DNA of 64,000 bases from assembly GCF_001280845.1 (NCBI RefSeq), contig NZ_LGHP01000003.1:216131-280130 (forward strand). The letters run 5' to 3'. Position 1 is the stretch's first letter. Each line of letters begins with the position of its first letter. This stretch comes from Bacillus sp. FJAT-28004. Lineage in GTDB: Bacteria > Bacillota > Bacilli > Paenibacillales > Paenibacillaceae. A program made the translations under genes and the position numbers. Of the stretch, positions 52,335 to 61,595 are shown in pieces. A model generated the notes under the pieces. The model did no database searches, was not told the DNA's origin, and was given only the letters and a program-made list of their open reading frames with translations.

Positions 52335-53129
52335 ATGATAAAAATACACCAAGTGATTGATGAGTTGATGGCTCCCATTCATCCCATTGTAGGCAGTGTG
52401 GATACGTTAAAGTTTGGAAACCCTCTAACGGAAGTCAAGGGAATTGCTGTTACGTTTATGGCTACTCAGGAAGTACTTGAACAGTCCGTCGAGTTAGGGG
52501 CGAATCTAATCATTACGCATGAGGGGACATTTTTCAGCCACCATGATTCTAAGGAATCATCGTATATACATGATCCTATTTATATGGCTAAAAGCCGCTT
52601 TATTGAGGAGAACGGTTTAGCTATTTATCGCTTTCACGATTATTGGCATCGTTACAAACCAGATGGCGTTATGGAGGGGCTTATTCGTGCCTTAGCTTGG
52701 GAAGATTATGTTACGGAGCAATTGCCAATCGCAACACTTATTACTATTGAACCTATGAAGCTCGAACAAGTCACTCAACATATCAAAGAAAAACTGGGAA
52801 TCCATTATCTTCGTATATCGGGTGATTTATCAATGAATTGCAGCCGCATTGGTTTGTTGGCCGGCTACAGAGGAGCAGGGGAAAACGCGATTCCATTGTT
52901 TGCAAAACACCAATTAGATTTAATTCTCTACGGTGAAGGTCCTGAGTGGGAGACTCCAGAGTATGTGAGAGATGCAGTCTATATGGGAAGGCATCATGCA
53001 CTTGTCGTTCTTGGACATTCGGAAAGCGAGCAGCCAGGCATGATGCTGTTAGCTGATCGGCTCCGCAAAAAATATCCAAGTATTCCAGTTCATTATATGC
53101 CTGTAGATCCTGTTTTCAAAGTGATGTAA
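52335..53129 (+). CDS. Nif3-like dinuclear metal center protein
   Basis: A 264-residue protein of the Nif3/YqfO family, which forms toroidal hexamers with a two-metal site. Visible are GIAVTFMATQEVLEQSVELGANLIITHEGTFF (normally ITHHPLFF, so one histidine position is E) and the C-terminal VVLGHSESEQPGMMLLADRL, which carries the other metal ligands. Biochemical role unsettled in the family. It lies 20 bases before a sugar-responsive regulator gene and is probably co-transcribed with it, an uncommon arrangement. Confidence 0.85.
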   Translation: MIKIHQVIDELMAPIHPIVGSVDTLKFGNPLTEVKGIAVTFMATQEVLEQSVELGANLIITHEGTFFSHHDSKESSYIHDPIYMAKSRFIEENGLAIYRFHDYWHRYKPDGVMEGLIRALAWEDYVTEQLPIATLITIEPMKLEQVTQHIKEKLGIHYLRISGDLSMNCSRIGLLAGYRGAGENAIPLFAKHQLDLILYGEGPEWETPEYVRDAVYMGRHHALVVLGHSESEQPGMMLLADRLRKKYPSIPVHYMPVDPVFKVM

Positions 53130-53149
53130 CCCCCAATAAGAGGAGGAAA

Positions 53150-54733
53150 ATGATGCATTTACATCGTGCAATTCTAGTTGATGATGAACCATTTACCCGC
53201 AAAGGCTTGATGAAGCTGATCGATTGGGAAGCCTGCGGCTTTCAGGTCGTAGGGGAGGCCGATAATGGAGAGGATGCGCTAGAGCTGATCAAGCGTGTGC
53301 AGCCTGAACTTGTCATAACGGACATTCGTATGCCGGTCATTGATGGACTTGAGCTGATTCGATGCGTCATGATGGAAAATATAGCAGTACCCTATTTTAT
53401 TATCATAAGCGGTTACAACGACTTTAATTATGCTCAGCAAGCGATGCGTTATGGTGTTCATGATTTCGTGGTTAAACCGGTGGATGAGATTGAATTTGCC
53501 GCTACCTTAACCAAATTAAATGACAAGCTTAAGCTCGAACAAGAGGAGCAAGTTAGAAATGATAGGCTGCTGGGCGGCGAAATGATTAAATCACTGATTC
53601 TCGGTGAAGCAAGTGAAACGTCCATTGCAGAATGGGAGCATCGCTTGAACTTAAGAGAAGCTGATCGTTTATATTATTTGTTTGCTGAGCTGAACGATAA
53701 CTACAACTGGCATCCTTATGAGGAGAAAGTTTCCTACGCACGTTTCAAGGAGCTCGTTCAACAAGAGCTTATTCGTATTACTTCAGCAGACCAACCTATT
53801 TGCTTAAATGAGCATCGCAATCGTATTGGTATTCTGCTGCCTAGTTATTTGCTAGCACGATGGGGTGGGGAACTTGAGCGATTATTGATTGTTTTTCGAG
53901 AAGCGTTGGATGCTCATTTGGGAAAAGGCGTATTTCTTTATGCGGGATCTGCTGTTCACGCTTTGTCTAAGATTCGTGAATCGTACAAGACCGCCAAGGA
54001 AGCGAGTTTATATAAATATATTAACGAGGACAGTCGTATCGTTATCTTTGATCAAATACAGACGGAGAGGCTAAATTATATCGGATTTGATCCGGCTGAA
54101 TTTAATCTGTTTATGGAGCAGATGGAAGAGCTTCAGCTGGGTGCAGTGAAAACAATTGTCGATAAATGGTTTATTGATTTTCGCGAGAAACGATATGCTC
54201 CAGAAGCTGTTAAGATGAACATTCAGCTGTGCTTGATGGGTATTTTGAAAACCATCCGTAATATGGAAGGAGACGAAAATTCCTTGACGGCGCTGGGACC
54301 GCTGCTGAATTGGCATGATTCTCATTTGTCGCTCAGCGAACTAAAGAAACTGTTTATTGCATTTATCGAAGAGAGTGGGCAAAGCATTGCTGAGCTTAGA
54401 AAGGAACAGCTGAAGAGCGATATTCAGAAAATCAAAAGCTATATTGAAGCGAATTATTCGAAAAACATCAGCTTGAAGAGCATTGCTGCGCTATTTTACG
54501 TCAATCCCGTCTATTTAGGCCAATTGTTTAAAAAGACTTATCGTGTATATTTTAATGAATTTTTACTCCAGCTTAGGGTCAACGAGGCGAAAAAGCTGCT
54601 GAGGCAATCACGAACCATGCGTATCTATGAGATTGCGGAGAAAATTGGCTTCAGCAACGCCGATTATTTTGTCACGCAATTTGAGAAGATTGAGCATATG
54701 ACACCTACAGAATACCGGAACAAGCTCTTGTAG
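53150..54733 (+). CDS. AraC-type response regulator (YesN-like)
   Basis: A 527-residue regulator with receiver domain (AILVDDEPF, phospho-acceptor D58 in VITDIRMPVIDG, VVKPVD), long central part, and C-terminal AraC HTH (LKSIAALFYVNPVYLGQLFKKTYRVYFNEFL, IYEIAEKIGFSNADYFVTQFEKIEHMTPTEYR). AGGAGG precedes tandem starts 53150 and 53153. It leads the aldouronate-type operon and resembles the regulator of the JDR-2 cluster in position. Confidence 0.9.
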   Translation: MMHLHRAILVDDEPFTRKGLMKLIDWEACGFQVVGEADNGEDALELIKRVQPELVITDIRMPVIDGLELIRCVMMENIAVPYFIIISGYNDFNYAQQAMRYGVHDFVVKPVDEIEFAATLTKLNDKLKLEQEEQVRNDRLLGGEMIKSLILGEASETSIAEWEHRLNLREADRLYYLFAELNDNYNWHPYEEKVSYARFKELVQQELIRITSADQPICLNEHRNRIGILLPSYLLARWGGELERLLIVFREALDAHLGKGVFLYAGSAVHALSKIRESYKTAKEASLYKYINEDSRIVIFDQIQTERLNYIGFDPAEFNLFMEQMEELQLGAVKTIVDKWFIDFREKRYAPEAVKMNIQLCLMGILKTIRNMEGDENSLTALGPLLNWHDSHLSLSELKKLFIAFIEESGQSIAELRKEQLKSDIQKIKSYIEANYSKNISLKSIAALFYVNPVYLGQLFKKTYRVYFNEFLLQLRVNEAKKLLRQSRTMRIYEIAEKIGFSNADYFVTQFEKIEHMTPTEYRNKLL

Positions 54734-54780
54734 GTTTGCGCGCTTAAACCATCCGTTTATTGAAGAAAAGGAGAATATCC

Positions 54781-56556
54781 GTGAAGCTGAGCCTAAGTCT
54801 CAATAATGTTCGTCTACGAAATAAGCTGCTCATTCTTTATATTTTTTCGGTGTTTCTTCCAATCGTATTAACCAACGTTATTTTTTATAATGTGACGACG
54901 GATAATGTGAGAAATCAGCGGATGAAGGATATTTCACGAGCGGTAGAACAGATCAACAACGAATTCCGGTCTGAAGTCGAGGACGCCGTTACGATTTCTT
55001 CTGTGTTTTATACAGATTATAACTTAAATGAAATTTTAGAAACGGACTATCAAGAGCCGGCTGCTTATGTTGAAGCCTACGATACGTATTTTCGAAGAAT
55101 TTTGAATAGTTACACGCCTGTTTATGCCTCCATTCAGAACATCAAAATTTTCGTGGAAAATCCGACGATGCTGCATTCGGGCGGCGTTGGTTATTTATCG
55201 AATGAAATTAAGCAGTCTGAATGGTATCAATTGCTCAAAGAAAGAAACAATTCGTACCCCATTTTCATTCGAACGCAGCAAGAGGATTTATATCTGAAAA
55301 GCGATAAGTCTACCAACCGGAATACGTTCAGCATTATACGCGAGATGGATTATTTTGAATCAAAAAATAATTGGGAAAAGTTTTTGAAAATCGATTTGAA
55401 AACAAGCACGATTGATCAAATATTTCGAAATCAAAACCTCCAAGGCAACATTTATTTAATTGATGATAAAGGTCAAGTTGAGTATACGACAGACCCTGAG
55501 GTGGACTGGATTACAGAATCGGTTGCGTTTGATGAATTAGCTTTTCCTAAGGATTCAATTGAGTTTCCTTCTACGAATGCCTATGTGAGTTATTTGGAAA
55601 ATTGGCGAATTGTAGGGACGATTTCGGAGGAAGAGGTGCTTAAGGACGTAAGACAATCCAGAGAATTTGTTATCGTGTTGGCCTGTTTAAATATTTTCAT
55701 TCCGACACTGATTATATTATGGATTTCTCGTTCACTGCATGAACGGTTAGTTCGTATTTTGCGACATATGAAAAAAGTGAAAAACCAGAATTTCGATACG
55801 ATTAAGCAAGGTGAATCCTTGGATGAAATCGGACAATTAACGAGCGAATTCAATCGAATGACGATACAAGTGAAAAGTTTGATTGATGATGTTTATATTG
55901 CGGATATTCAGACCAAAACATTAGAGCTCGAACGGAGGAAAGCGCAGCTGAATGCGCTGCAAAGCCAGATTAATCCTCATTTTCTGTTTAATGCGCTGGA
56001 AACCATTCGAATGCGAAGCCTAATTAAGGACGAGATGGAGACGGCAAAGATCATACACAATATGGCGAAAATATTTAGAACCTCGCTCACTTGGGGCAAG
56101 GATCGCGTCATGGTTAGTGAAGAAATTGAATTTATTTTGTGTTTCCTCGAAATTCAGAAGTATCGATTCGAGGATCGGATGAATTATCACATTCACATAG
56201 ACCCATCCGCTAAAGATTGTATGGTGCCGAAAATGATGTTTTTGCCTTTCGTAGAAAATGCCAGCATACACGGTATTGAACCGCTAAGGCATGGAGGCAG
56301 CATTCATGTGCAAGTTGAACGTGATGCGGACACGTTAATCTTCTCGATCAGAGATAACGGAATTGGCATGAACGAGCAAAAAGTAAAACAGTTTTATGGA
56401 TATTTGGAAAGCGATGAAGAGCTGGGCGAGAGAATTGGCGTTCAAAACGTTATTTATCGCTTGAAGCTGATTTATGGCGACCGTTTTCAGCTATTAATTA
56501 AGAGCGAGCCTGGACAAGGTACATTTATTCGGGTTGCTGTACCCGTAGAAATGTAG
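54781..56556 (+). CDS. sensor histidine kinase (YesM-like)
   Basis: About 591 residues: first membrane helix near 15-36, extracytoplasmic sensor, second helix near 296-316, HAMP, His_kinase with H400 in INPHFLFNALE, and HATPase (FVENASIHG, DNGIGMNE). GTG 54781 is chosen because AAGGAG lies 7 bases upstream; a TTG at 54760 is in frame. It pairs with the preceding regulator, and the expected ligand is a xylan-derived oligosaccharide. Confidence 0.9.
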   Translation: MKLSLSLNNVRLRNKLLILYIFSVFLPIVLTNVIFYNVTTDNVRNQRMKDISRAVEQINNEFRSEVEDAVTISSVFYTDYNLNEILETDYQEPAAYVEAYDTYFRRILNSYTPVYASIQNIKIFVENPTMLHSGGVGYLSNEIKQSEWYQLLKERNNSYPIFIRTQQEDLYLKSDKSTNRNTFSIIREMDYFESKNNWEKFLKIDLKTSTIDQIFRNQNLQGNIYLIDDKGQVEYTTDPEVDWITESVAFDELAFPKDSIEFPSTNAYVSYLENWRIVGTISEEEVLKDVRQSREFVIVLACLNIFIPTLIILWISRSLHERLVRILRHMKKVKNQNFDTIKQGESLDEIGQLTSEFNRMTIQVKSLIDDVYIADIQTKTLELERRKAQLNALQSQINPHFLFNALETIRMRSLIKDEMETAKIIHNMAKIFRTSLTWGKDRVMVSEEIEFILCFLEIQKYRFEDRMNYHIHIDPSAKDCMVPKMMFLPFVENASIHGIEPLRHGGSIHVQVERDADTLIFSIRDNGIGMNEQKVKQFYGYLESDEELGERIGVQNVIYRLKLIYGDRFQLLIKSEPGQGTFIRVAVPVEM

Positions 56557-56645
56557 CGGTGCTCGTTAAAGTGATTATCGTATATGGTTTTTAAAGTTTG
56601 AACTATAGTTTATTGGGTAAACAAAGTATTTTGTATTATTTATAA

Positions 56646-56659
56646 TGAAAGTGCTTACA
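56646..56659 (+). promoter_or_regulatory. cre site (CcpA operator)
   Basis: TGAAAGTGCTTACA matches TGWAANCGNTNWCA at all but one position (T for the first core C). It lies 34 bases before the binding-protein start, suggesting CcpA control of the import genes. Confidence 0.65.
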
Positions 56660-56692
56660 AAATAAAGTTGTACTCGAAAGGGGCTGGGGAAA

Positions 56693-58402
56693 GTGACAAA
56701 GAAAATATTATTAATTTGTATGACTGCCTTTATGATTTTTACTGCTGCATGCTCGAACAATGGCAATGGCGGAGAAACAAAGCCGACAGACAGCACGAAC
56801 AGTCCTACCACTGAGGCAAACGACGGCGCAGAGGAGAAGAAGCCAGTTGAGAAAGTGACCTTTACTTATTTCAACGGCGTTGCGGCGGCCAAGGATACGA
56901 ACTCCAATGAAACCACAATCGGCAAAATTTTAGAAGATCAAACAGGTGTCAACTTTAAAATCGAGCATTTGGTTGGGGATTTGAATACGAAGGTTGGAAC
57001 GATGATCGCATCAAACGCATATCCGGATGTTATGATTCCGGATGCTGCAATTGACAAAATTTTAGATGCCGGTGCATTTATTGCTCTGGACGACCTTATT
57101 GAACAATACGGTCCGAACATTAAACGCGTATACGGTAAGTATTTTAACCAAATGAAAGCTGCGGACGGTAAAATTTACTTCCTGCCGTTTTCAAACACGG
57201 TTGGCGAGTATATTCCAGATCCGAACATTAACCAAGGCGCCTTCTGGATACAGAGACGCGTGCTGAAAGAAGCAGGTTATCCGAAAATTACGACACTTGA
57301 TGCTTACATGGATTTAATTAAAAATTTCGTGGAAAAGCATAAGGATGAAGATTTGACGGGTATGGTTTCTTTGACGCATGACTGGAGATTTTTCGCTACT
57401 TCTAATCCGCCGAACCATTTGGCAGGTTACCCGAATGACGGCAATGTCATCGTCGATATGAACACATTTGAAGCGAAAACATATGCAGCGGACGACAATA
57501 CGAAGCGCTGGCTGCAAAAGTTGAATGATATGAATGCTGCAGGCTTATTTGATAAAGCATCTTTCGTAGACAACTACGATCAATATTTGGCGAAATTAAC
57601 TTCTCATAAAGTTGTTGGATTCTTTGATTATGGATGGCAGTTCAATAATGCGCAAGCAGCGCTTAAGGATGCTGCTAAGCAAGATCCCACGCAAGACGAT
57701 TTTGTATATTTCCCACTTCCGGTAACCTTTGACGGGCAGAAGGATCAATACTTGGATCCTCCGGGCTTCGTTAAAAACCGCGGTATGGGCATTACCGTTA
57801 GTGCCAAAGATCCCGTTCGCATTATTCAATACTTGGATAATTTGCTGACAGACGAGAACCAAATTCTTCAAAAATGGGGTATCAAAGGCGATACGTTCGA
57901 GGTAGACGATAAGGGCCGGATGTATCGTACCGCTGAACAAATCACGAAGATCAACGAAGACTTTAACGTATCGTTCGGCTTCAAGTATTATTCATGGAAC
58001 TGGCCGTTGTACGGTAATGGATCATCGCTTCCAGATGGCAACTCCGCTGCTCCTGGCTTGCAGCCTGAAGTGTTCCAAATGAGCTTAACGGATGCTGATA
58101 AAACGATCCTTGAGAAATATGGCGTTAAGACGTATGCCGAGATGTTCGCCGCTCCTGATGATCGGCCATGGTACCCGTCATGGGGAATTGCGAAGGAGCA
58201 AGGCTCCCCGCAGCAAATATGGGAAACGAAAAAAGACGAGCTAACGAAAAAATACTTCCCTAAGCTTGTCCTTGCGAAGCCTGCCGATTTTGAAAAAGCA
58301 TGGACAGAATACACAGATGCATTCAACAAGCTGGATACAGCTGCTTACGAGAAATGGACGACAGATGAAGTGGAAAAATTGATCGAAGCATCCAAACAAT
58401 AA
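56693..58402 (+). CDS. lplA: LplA-like oligosaccharide-binding lipoprotein
   Basis: A 569-residue lipoprotein with lipobox TAAC (C20), N/G-rich linker, then a large binding fold of the LplA/LipO type (VTFTYFNGVAAAKDTNSNETTIGKILEDQTGVNFKIEHL). In Paenibacillus sp. JDR-2 the equivalent gene belongs to the aldouronate utilisation cluster. It probably binds methylglucuronoxylotriose-type oligosaccharides outside the membrane. The GTG start has GGGGCTGGGG upstream. A hairpin follows, then the permeases. Confidence 0.87.
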   Translation: MTKKILLICMTAFMIFTAACSNNGNGGETKPTDSTNSPTTEANDGAEEKKPVEKVTFTYFNGVAAAKDTNSNETTIGKILEDQTGVNFKIEHLVGDLNTKVGTMIASNAYPDVMIPDAAIDKILDAGAFIALDDLIEQYGPNIKRVYGKYFNQMKAADGKIYFLPFSNTVGEYIPDPNINQGAFWIQRRVLKEAGYPKITTLDAYMDLIKNFVEKHKDEDLTGMVSLTHDWRFFATSNPPNHLAGYPNDGNVIVDMNTFEAKTYAADDNTKRWLQKLNDMNAAGLFDKASFVDNYDQYLAKLTSHKVVGFFDYGWQFNNAQAALKDAAKQDPTQDDFVYFPLPVTFDGQKDQYLDPPGFVKNRGMGITVSAKDPVRIIQYLDNLLTDENQILQKWGIKGDTFEVDDKGRMYRTAEQITKINEDFNVSFGFKYYSWNWPLYGNGSSLPDGNSAAPGLQPEVFQMSLTDADKTILEKYGVKTYAEMFAAPDDRPWYPSWGIAKEQGSPQQIWETKKDELTKKYFPKLVLAKPADFEKAWTEYTDAFNKLDTAAYEKWTTDEVEKLIEASKQ

Positions 58403-58419
58403 AGATAGAAGGATCGGTG

Positions 58420-58455
58420 AAGGCCGGCTTGCGCATGCAAAATGCCGGCCTTTCT
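58420..58455 (+). terminator. hairpin terminator after binding-protein gene
   Basis: AAGGCCGGC (58420-58428) pairs with GCCGGCCTT (58444-58452), followed by TCTTC. It is likely a leaky terminator that raises binding-protein output over that of the permeases. Confidence 0.75.
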
Positions 58456-58594
58456 TCAAATATAAGAATTTATAAGTTTGTTAGCTTATAAAGGGCTTAT
58501 ATTTCTCCTTCAAAGCTGCTTCAGCGTCCTGAGGTCGCCGAAGGCGTTTTTACTTGCTATCCAGCATCATTCAGTCCGGAAGGAGAGAATCAAG

Positions 58595-59569
58595 ATGGAA
58601 CATAAGCCCGATATGTCATCGAGCGCCCTGGTGCTGCCTAAGAAGCCGTCAGGACTGAAGAATTTTGCGAAAAAGCTCATTGAGCAGCGCGTGCTTGTTC
58701 TTATGTCTGTGCCGTTTCTAGCGTGGTTGTTTATTTTTAAATATATGCCTCTATGGGGGTGGACCATCGCCTTTCAAGCCTATAAGCCAGCCAAAACCTT
58801 CAGTGAGCAAAAATGGATCGGGTTTGACCATTTTAAATTTTTGTTTCAGGATGAACGGTTTCTTCGCGTCTTAAGAAATACGATAGCGATGAGCGGAATC
58901 AACCTGATTCTCGGTTTCGTTACGGCGATTACACTTGCGCTGTTATTAAATGAGGTGCGCAAGGTTGCTTTTAAACGCATAGTTCAAACGGTCAGTTATT
59001 TGCCCCATTTCATTTCATGGGTAGTTGCGGCAAGCATTATTCAAACAACGTTATCTCCAGATGGCATCATCAATCAAATGCTGCTTTGGACCGGCTTGGT
59101 GGAAAAGGGCGAGGAAATTTTATTTCTCGGAATACCCGAGCAATTCTGGACCATTTTTGGAGCAAGCTCTGTATGGAAAGATGTAGGCTGGAATACAATC
59201 GTCTATCTAGCGGCAATGACGATGATTGACCCTGCGCAATATGAAGCAGCAGAGATGGATGGAGCAGGCCGAATTAAACGGATGTGGTATGTGACGCTTC
59301 CGGGTATTAAACCGGTTATTATCGTATTGCTCATTATGAATATCGGGTATTTGCTGGAATCGGGCTTCGAGCCGCAGTATTTGCTGGGGAACGGCATGAA
59401 CGTCGATTTTTCGGAAAACCTTGACATATTTGTTCTAAAATACGGAATTGCGCAAGGCAACTACTCACTATCCATAGCAGCAGGCATGTTTAAAACAATT
59501 ATCAGCTTCATTTTATTGTTCGCAGCGAACAATCTTGCGAAGCGTATGGGCGAGTCCAGACTGTTTTAG
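58595..59569 (+). CDS. lplB: LplB-like ABC transporter permease
   Basis: About 324 residues, six membrane segments, with a basic cytoplasmic N-terminus and VLVLMSVPFLAWLFIFKYMPLWGW typical of LplB permeases. EAA loop: EAAEMDGAGRIKRMWYVTLP. ATG 58595 follows AAGGAGAG; the frame extends 39 codons upstream into the gap and is rejected. It pairs with the next permease 15 bases on. Confidence 0.9.
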   Translation: MEHKPDMSSSALVLPKKPSGLKNFAKKLIEQRVLVLMSVPFLAWLFIFKYMPLWGWTIAFQAYKPAKTFSEQKWIGFDHFKFLFQDERFLRVLRNTIAMSGINLILGFVTAITLALLLNEVRKVAFKRIVQTVSYLPHFISWVVAASIIQTTLSPDGIINQMLLWTGLVEKGEEILFLGIPEQFWTIFGASSVWKDVGWNTIVYLAAMTMIDPAQYEAAEMDGAGRIKRMWYVTLPGIKPVIIVLLIMNIGYLLESGFEPQYLLGNGMNVDFSENLDIFVLKYGIAQGNYSLSIAAGMFKTIISFILLFAANNLAKRMGESRLF

Positions 59570-59584
59570 AGGGAGGGGTACAAC

Positions 59585-60529
59585 ATGAGTCATTCGGCAA
59601 CGGAAGCTGTGTCTAACAAATCAAGCCGCATCCGCTCGTCACACGGCGATCTCATATTTGATATTTGCAATTATATCTTTCTTACCTTACTGATGGTTGT
59701 AACCTTATATCCTTTCTTGAATACAGCCGCTGTATCGCTTAACAATGCGACGGATTCAATTAAGGGCGGCATTTATTTGCTGCCGAGGATATGGACGCTG
59801 GACAATTATGTTTATGTGTTGAGGGAAGCAACGATTTTTCATGCGACGCTGATTTCGATTCTTCGAACGGTGATCGGAACGATAGCTACTGTTTTTTGTT
59901 CAGCGATGGTGGCCTACACGATTACTAGACAAGAGTACGTTCTTAGGAAATTCGTCACCATTGCGTTTATTTTAACGATGTATTTTAACGGCGGACTTAT
60001 TCCGAACTTTCTATTAATCCGTGATTTAGGTTTGCTTAATAATTTTTGGGTATACATCTTCCCAGGCTTGATCGGTGTGTTTAATTTAATCATCATTCGT
60101 TCCTTTATTGAAGGATTGCCTGAGAGTATTTTGGAGTCTGCGAGAATAGACGGAGCTGGCGACTTCAAAATGTTTTACAGCATCGTCCTGCCACTTTGTG
60201 TACCTGTTCTCGCGACTGTTGCGCTATTCTCGGCGGTGTATCAGTGGAATCAGTGGTTTGATGTGTTCTTATACAATTCCTCGAATATCGATCTCAGCAC
60301 ATTGCAATATGAGCTGCAAAAAATTCTACAGAACTCCAACGCTTCCTTGACGACGAAGACGGCGGGCGACGCATTCGCCAATTCTGCGAACTCAGGAGCA
60401 AATACAGTGACGCCGTTTGCAATCCGGGCAACGATGACCATTGTGGCTTCCTTGCCGATCATTATGGTGTATCCGTTTCTACAGAAATATTTTGTAAAAG
60501 GTATGACGGTAGGCGGCGTGAAAGGTTAA
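59585..60529 (+). CDS. lplC: LplC/YtcP-like ABC transporter permease
   Basis: A 314-residue permease with the YtcP/LplC start (GDLIFDICNYIFLTLLMVVTLYPFLNTAAVSLN) and EAA loop ESARIDGAGDFKMFYSIVLP. GGGAGGGG lies upstream of the ATG. It completes the importer; no ATPase gene follows and xylan-degrading enzymes come next. Confidence 0.9.
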   Translation: MSHSATEAVSNKSSRIRSSHGDLIFDICNYIFLTLLMVVTLYPFLNTAAVSLNNATDSIKGGIYLLPRIWTLDNYVYVLREATIFHATLISILRTVIGTIATVFCSAMVAYTITRQEYVLRKFVTIAFILTMYFNGGLIPNFLLIRDLGLLNNFWVYIFPGLIGVFNLIIIRSFIEGLPESILESARIDGAGDFKMFYSIVLPLCVPVLATVALFSAVYQWNQWFDVFLYNSSNIDLSTLQYELQKILQNSNASLTTKTAGDAFANSANSGANTVTPFAIRATMTIVASLPIIMVYPFLQKYFVKGMTVGGVKG

Positions 60530-60547
60530 TAGATGGAGGGGAATATA

Positions 60548-61567
60548 ATGAGCAGCATTGAAGCTAATCCTATTCCAAAGTTATACGAGGCATTTCAAAC
60601 GTCATTCGATATCGGGGCAGCAGTTAATCCAAGTACAATCGTTCAGGCTCGCGATCTAATTGCCACCCATTATAATAGCTTAACCGCTGAGAATGAAATG
60701 AAATTTGTGAGCTTGCATCCTGCGGAAGATACCTATACGTTCGAAGCGGCAGACAAAATCGTAGCTTTTGCAAGAGAGCATGGGAAGAAGATGAGAGGGC
60801 ATACGCTAGTTTGGCATAATCAGACGTCCGATTGGGTATTTGAAGAAGAGGATGGCAGCCCGGTTAGCCGCGAGAAGCTTTTTGATCGATTGAGAACTCA
60901 TATTCATACTGTTGTTGGTCGTTATAAAGACGATATTTATGCATGGGATGTTGTCAATGAAGTCATTGCTGACGAAGGCTCACAATTGCTGCGACCTACC
61001 AAATGGCTTGATATTGCTGGACCGGAATATATCGCCAAAGCGTTCCATTTCGCACATGAAGCAGATCCTAAAGCTCAGCTTTTCTACAATGACTATAATG
61101 AATCCAATCCTCTAAAGCGCGATAAAATCTATCAATTGGTCAAATCGCTGCTGGAGCAGGATGTGCCGGTGCATGGGGTTGGTCTTCAAGCGCATTGGAG
61201 CTTATATAGTCCTCATTTGGACGAAATTCGGGCCGCTATCGAGAAGTATGCTTCGCTTGGTCTACGACTGCAATTAACGGAGCTTGATGTTTCCATGTTC
61301 CGTCATGATGACCTTCGTACAGATTTAGTTCATCCTACCGAGGAGATGCTGGAGCAGCAGGCGAAGCGATATGAAGCCTTTTTTCATCTGCTGACGGAGT
61401 ATCAGGACCACATTGATGCCGTCACTTTCTGGGGTGCAGCGGATGATTATACGTGGTTGAGCGATTTTCCTGTTCGTGGACGGAAAAATTGGCCGCTGCT
61501 ATTTAATGAGAATCACGAGCCTAAAGGTTCGTTTTGGAGCGTCATTAAGCAGCCCTCACAGTCGTAA
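60548..61567 (+). CDS. intracellular GH10 endo-1,4-beta-xylanase
   Basis: A 339-residue GH10 enzyme without a signal peptide. The acid/base is E138 in WDVVNEV and the nucleophile E245 in LTELDVS; substrate-contact motifs GHTLVWHNQ and HWSLY are present. Intracellular GH10 xylanases trim imported xylo- and aldouronic oligosaccharides. ATG 60548 is used because GGAGGGG lies 6 bases upstream; ATG 60533 precedes that site. It sits between the importer and the alpha-glucuronidase gene. Confidence 0.95.
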   Translation: MSSIEANPIPKLYEAFQTSFDIGAAVNPSTIVQARDLIATHYNSLTAENEMKFVSLHPAEDTYTFEAADKIVAFAREHGKKMRGHTLVWHNQTSDWVFEEEDGSPVSREKLFDRLRTHIHTVVGRYKDDIYAWDVVNEVIADEGSQLLRPTKWLDIAGPEYIAKAFHFAHEADPKAQLFYNDYNESNPLKRDKIYQLVKSLLEQDVPVHGVGLQAHWSLYSPHLDEIRAAIEKYASLGLRLQLTELDVSMFRHDDLRTDLVHPTEEMLEQQAKRYEAFFHLLTEYQDHIDAVTFWGAADDYTWLSDFPVRGRKNWPLLFNENHEPKGSFWSVIKQPSQS

Positions 61568-61595
61568 GTCAGCTTATAAGGAGGCACTTTGTTTA

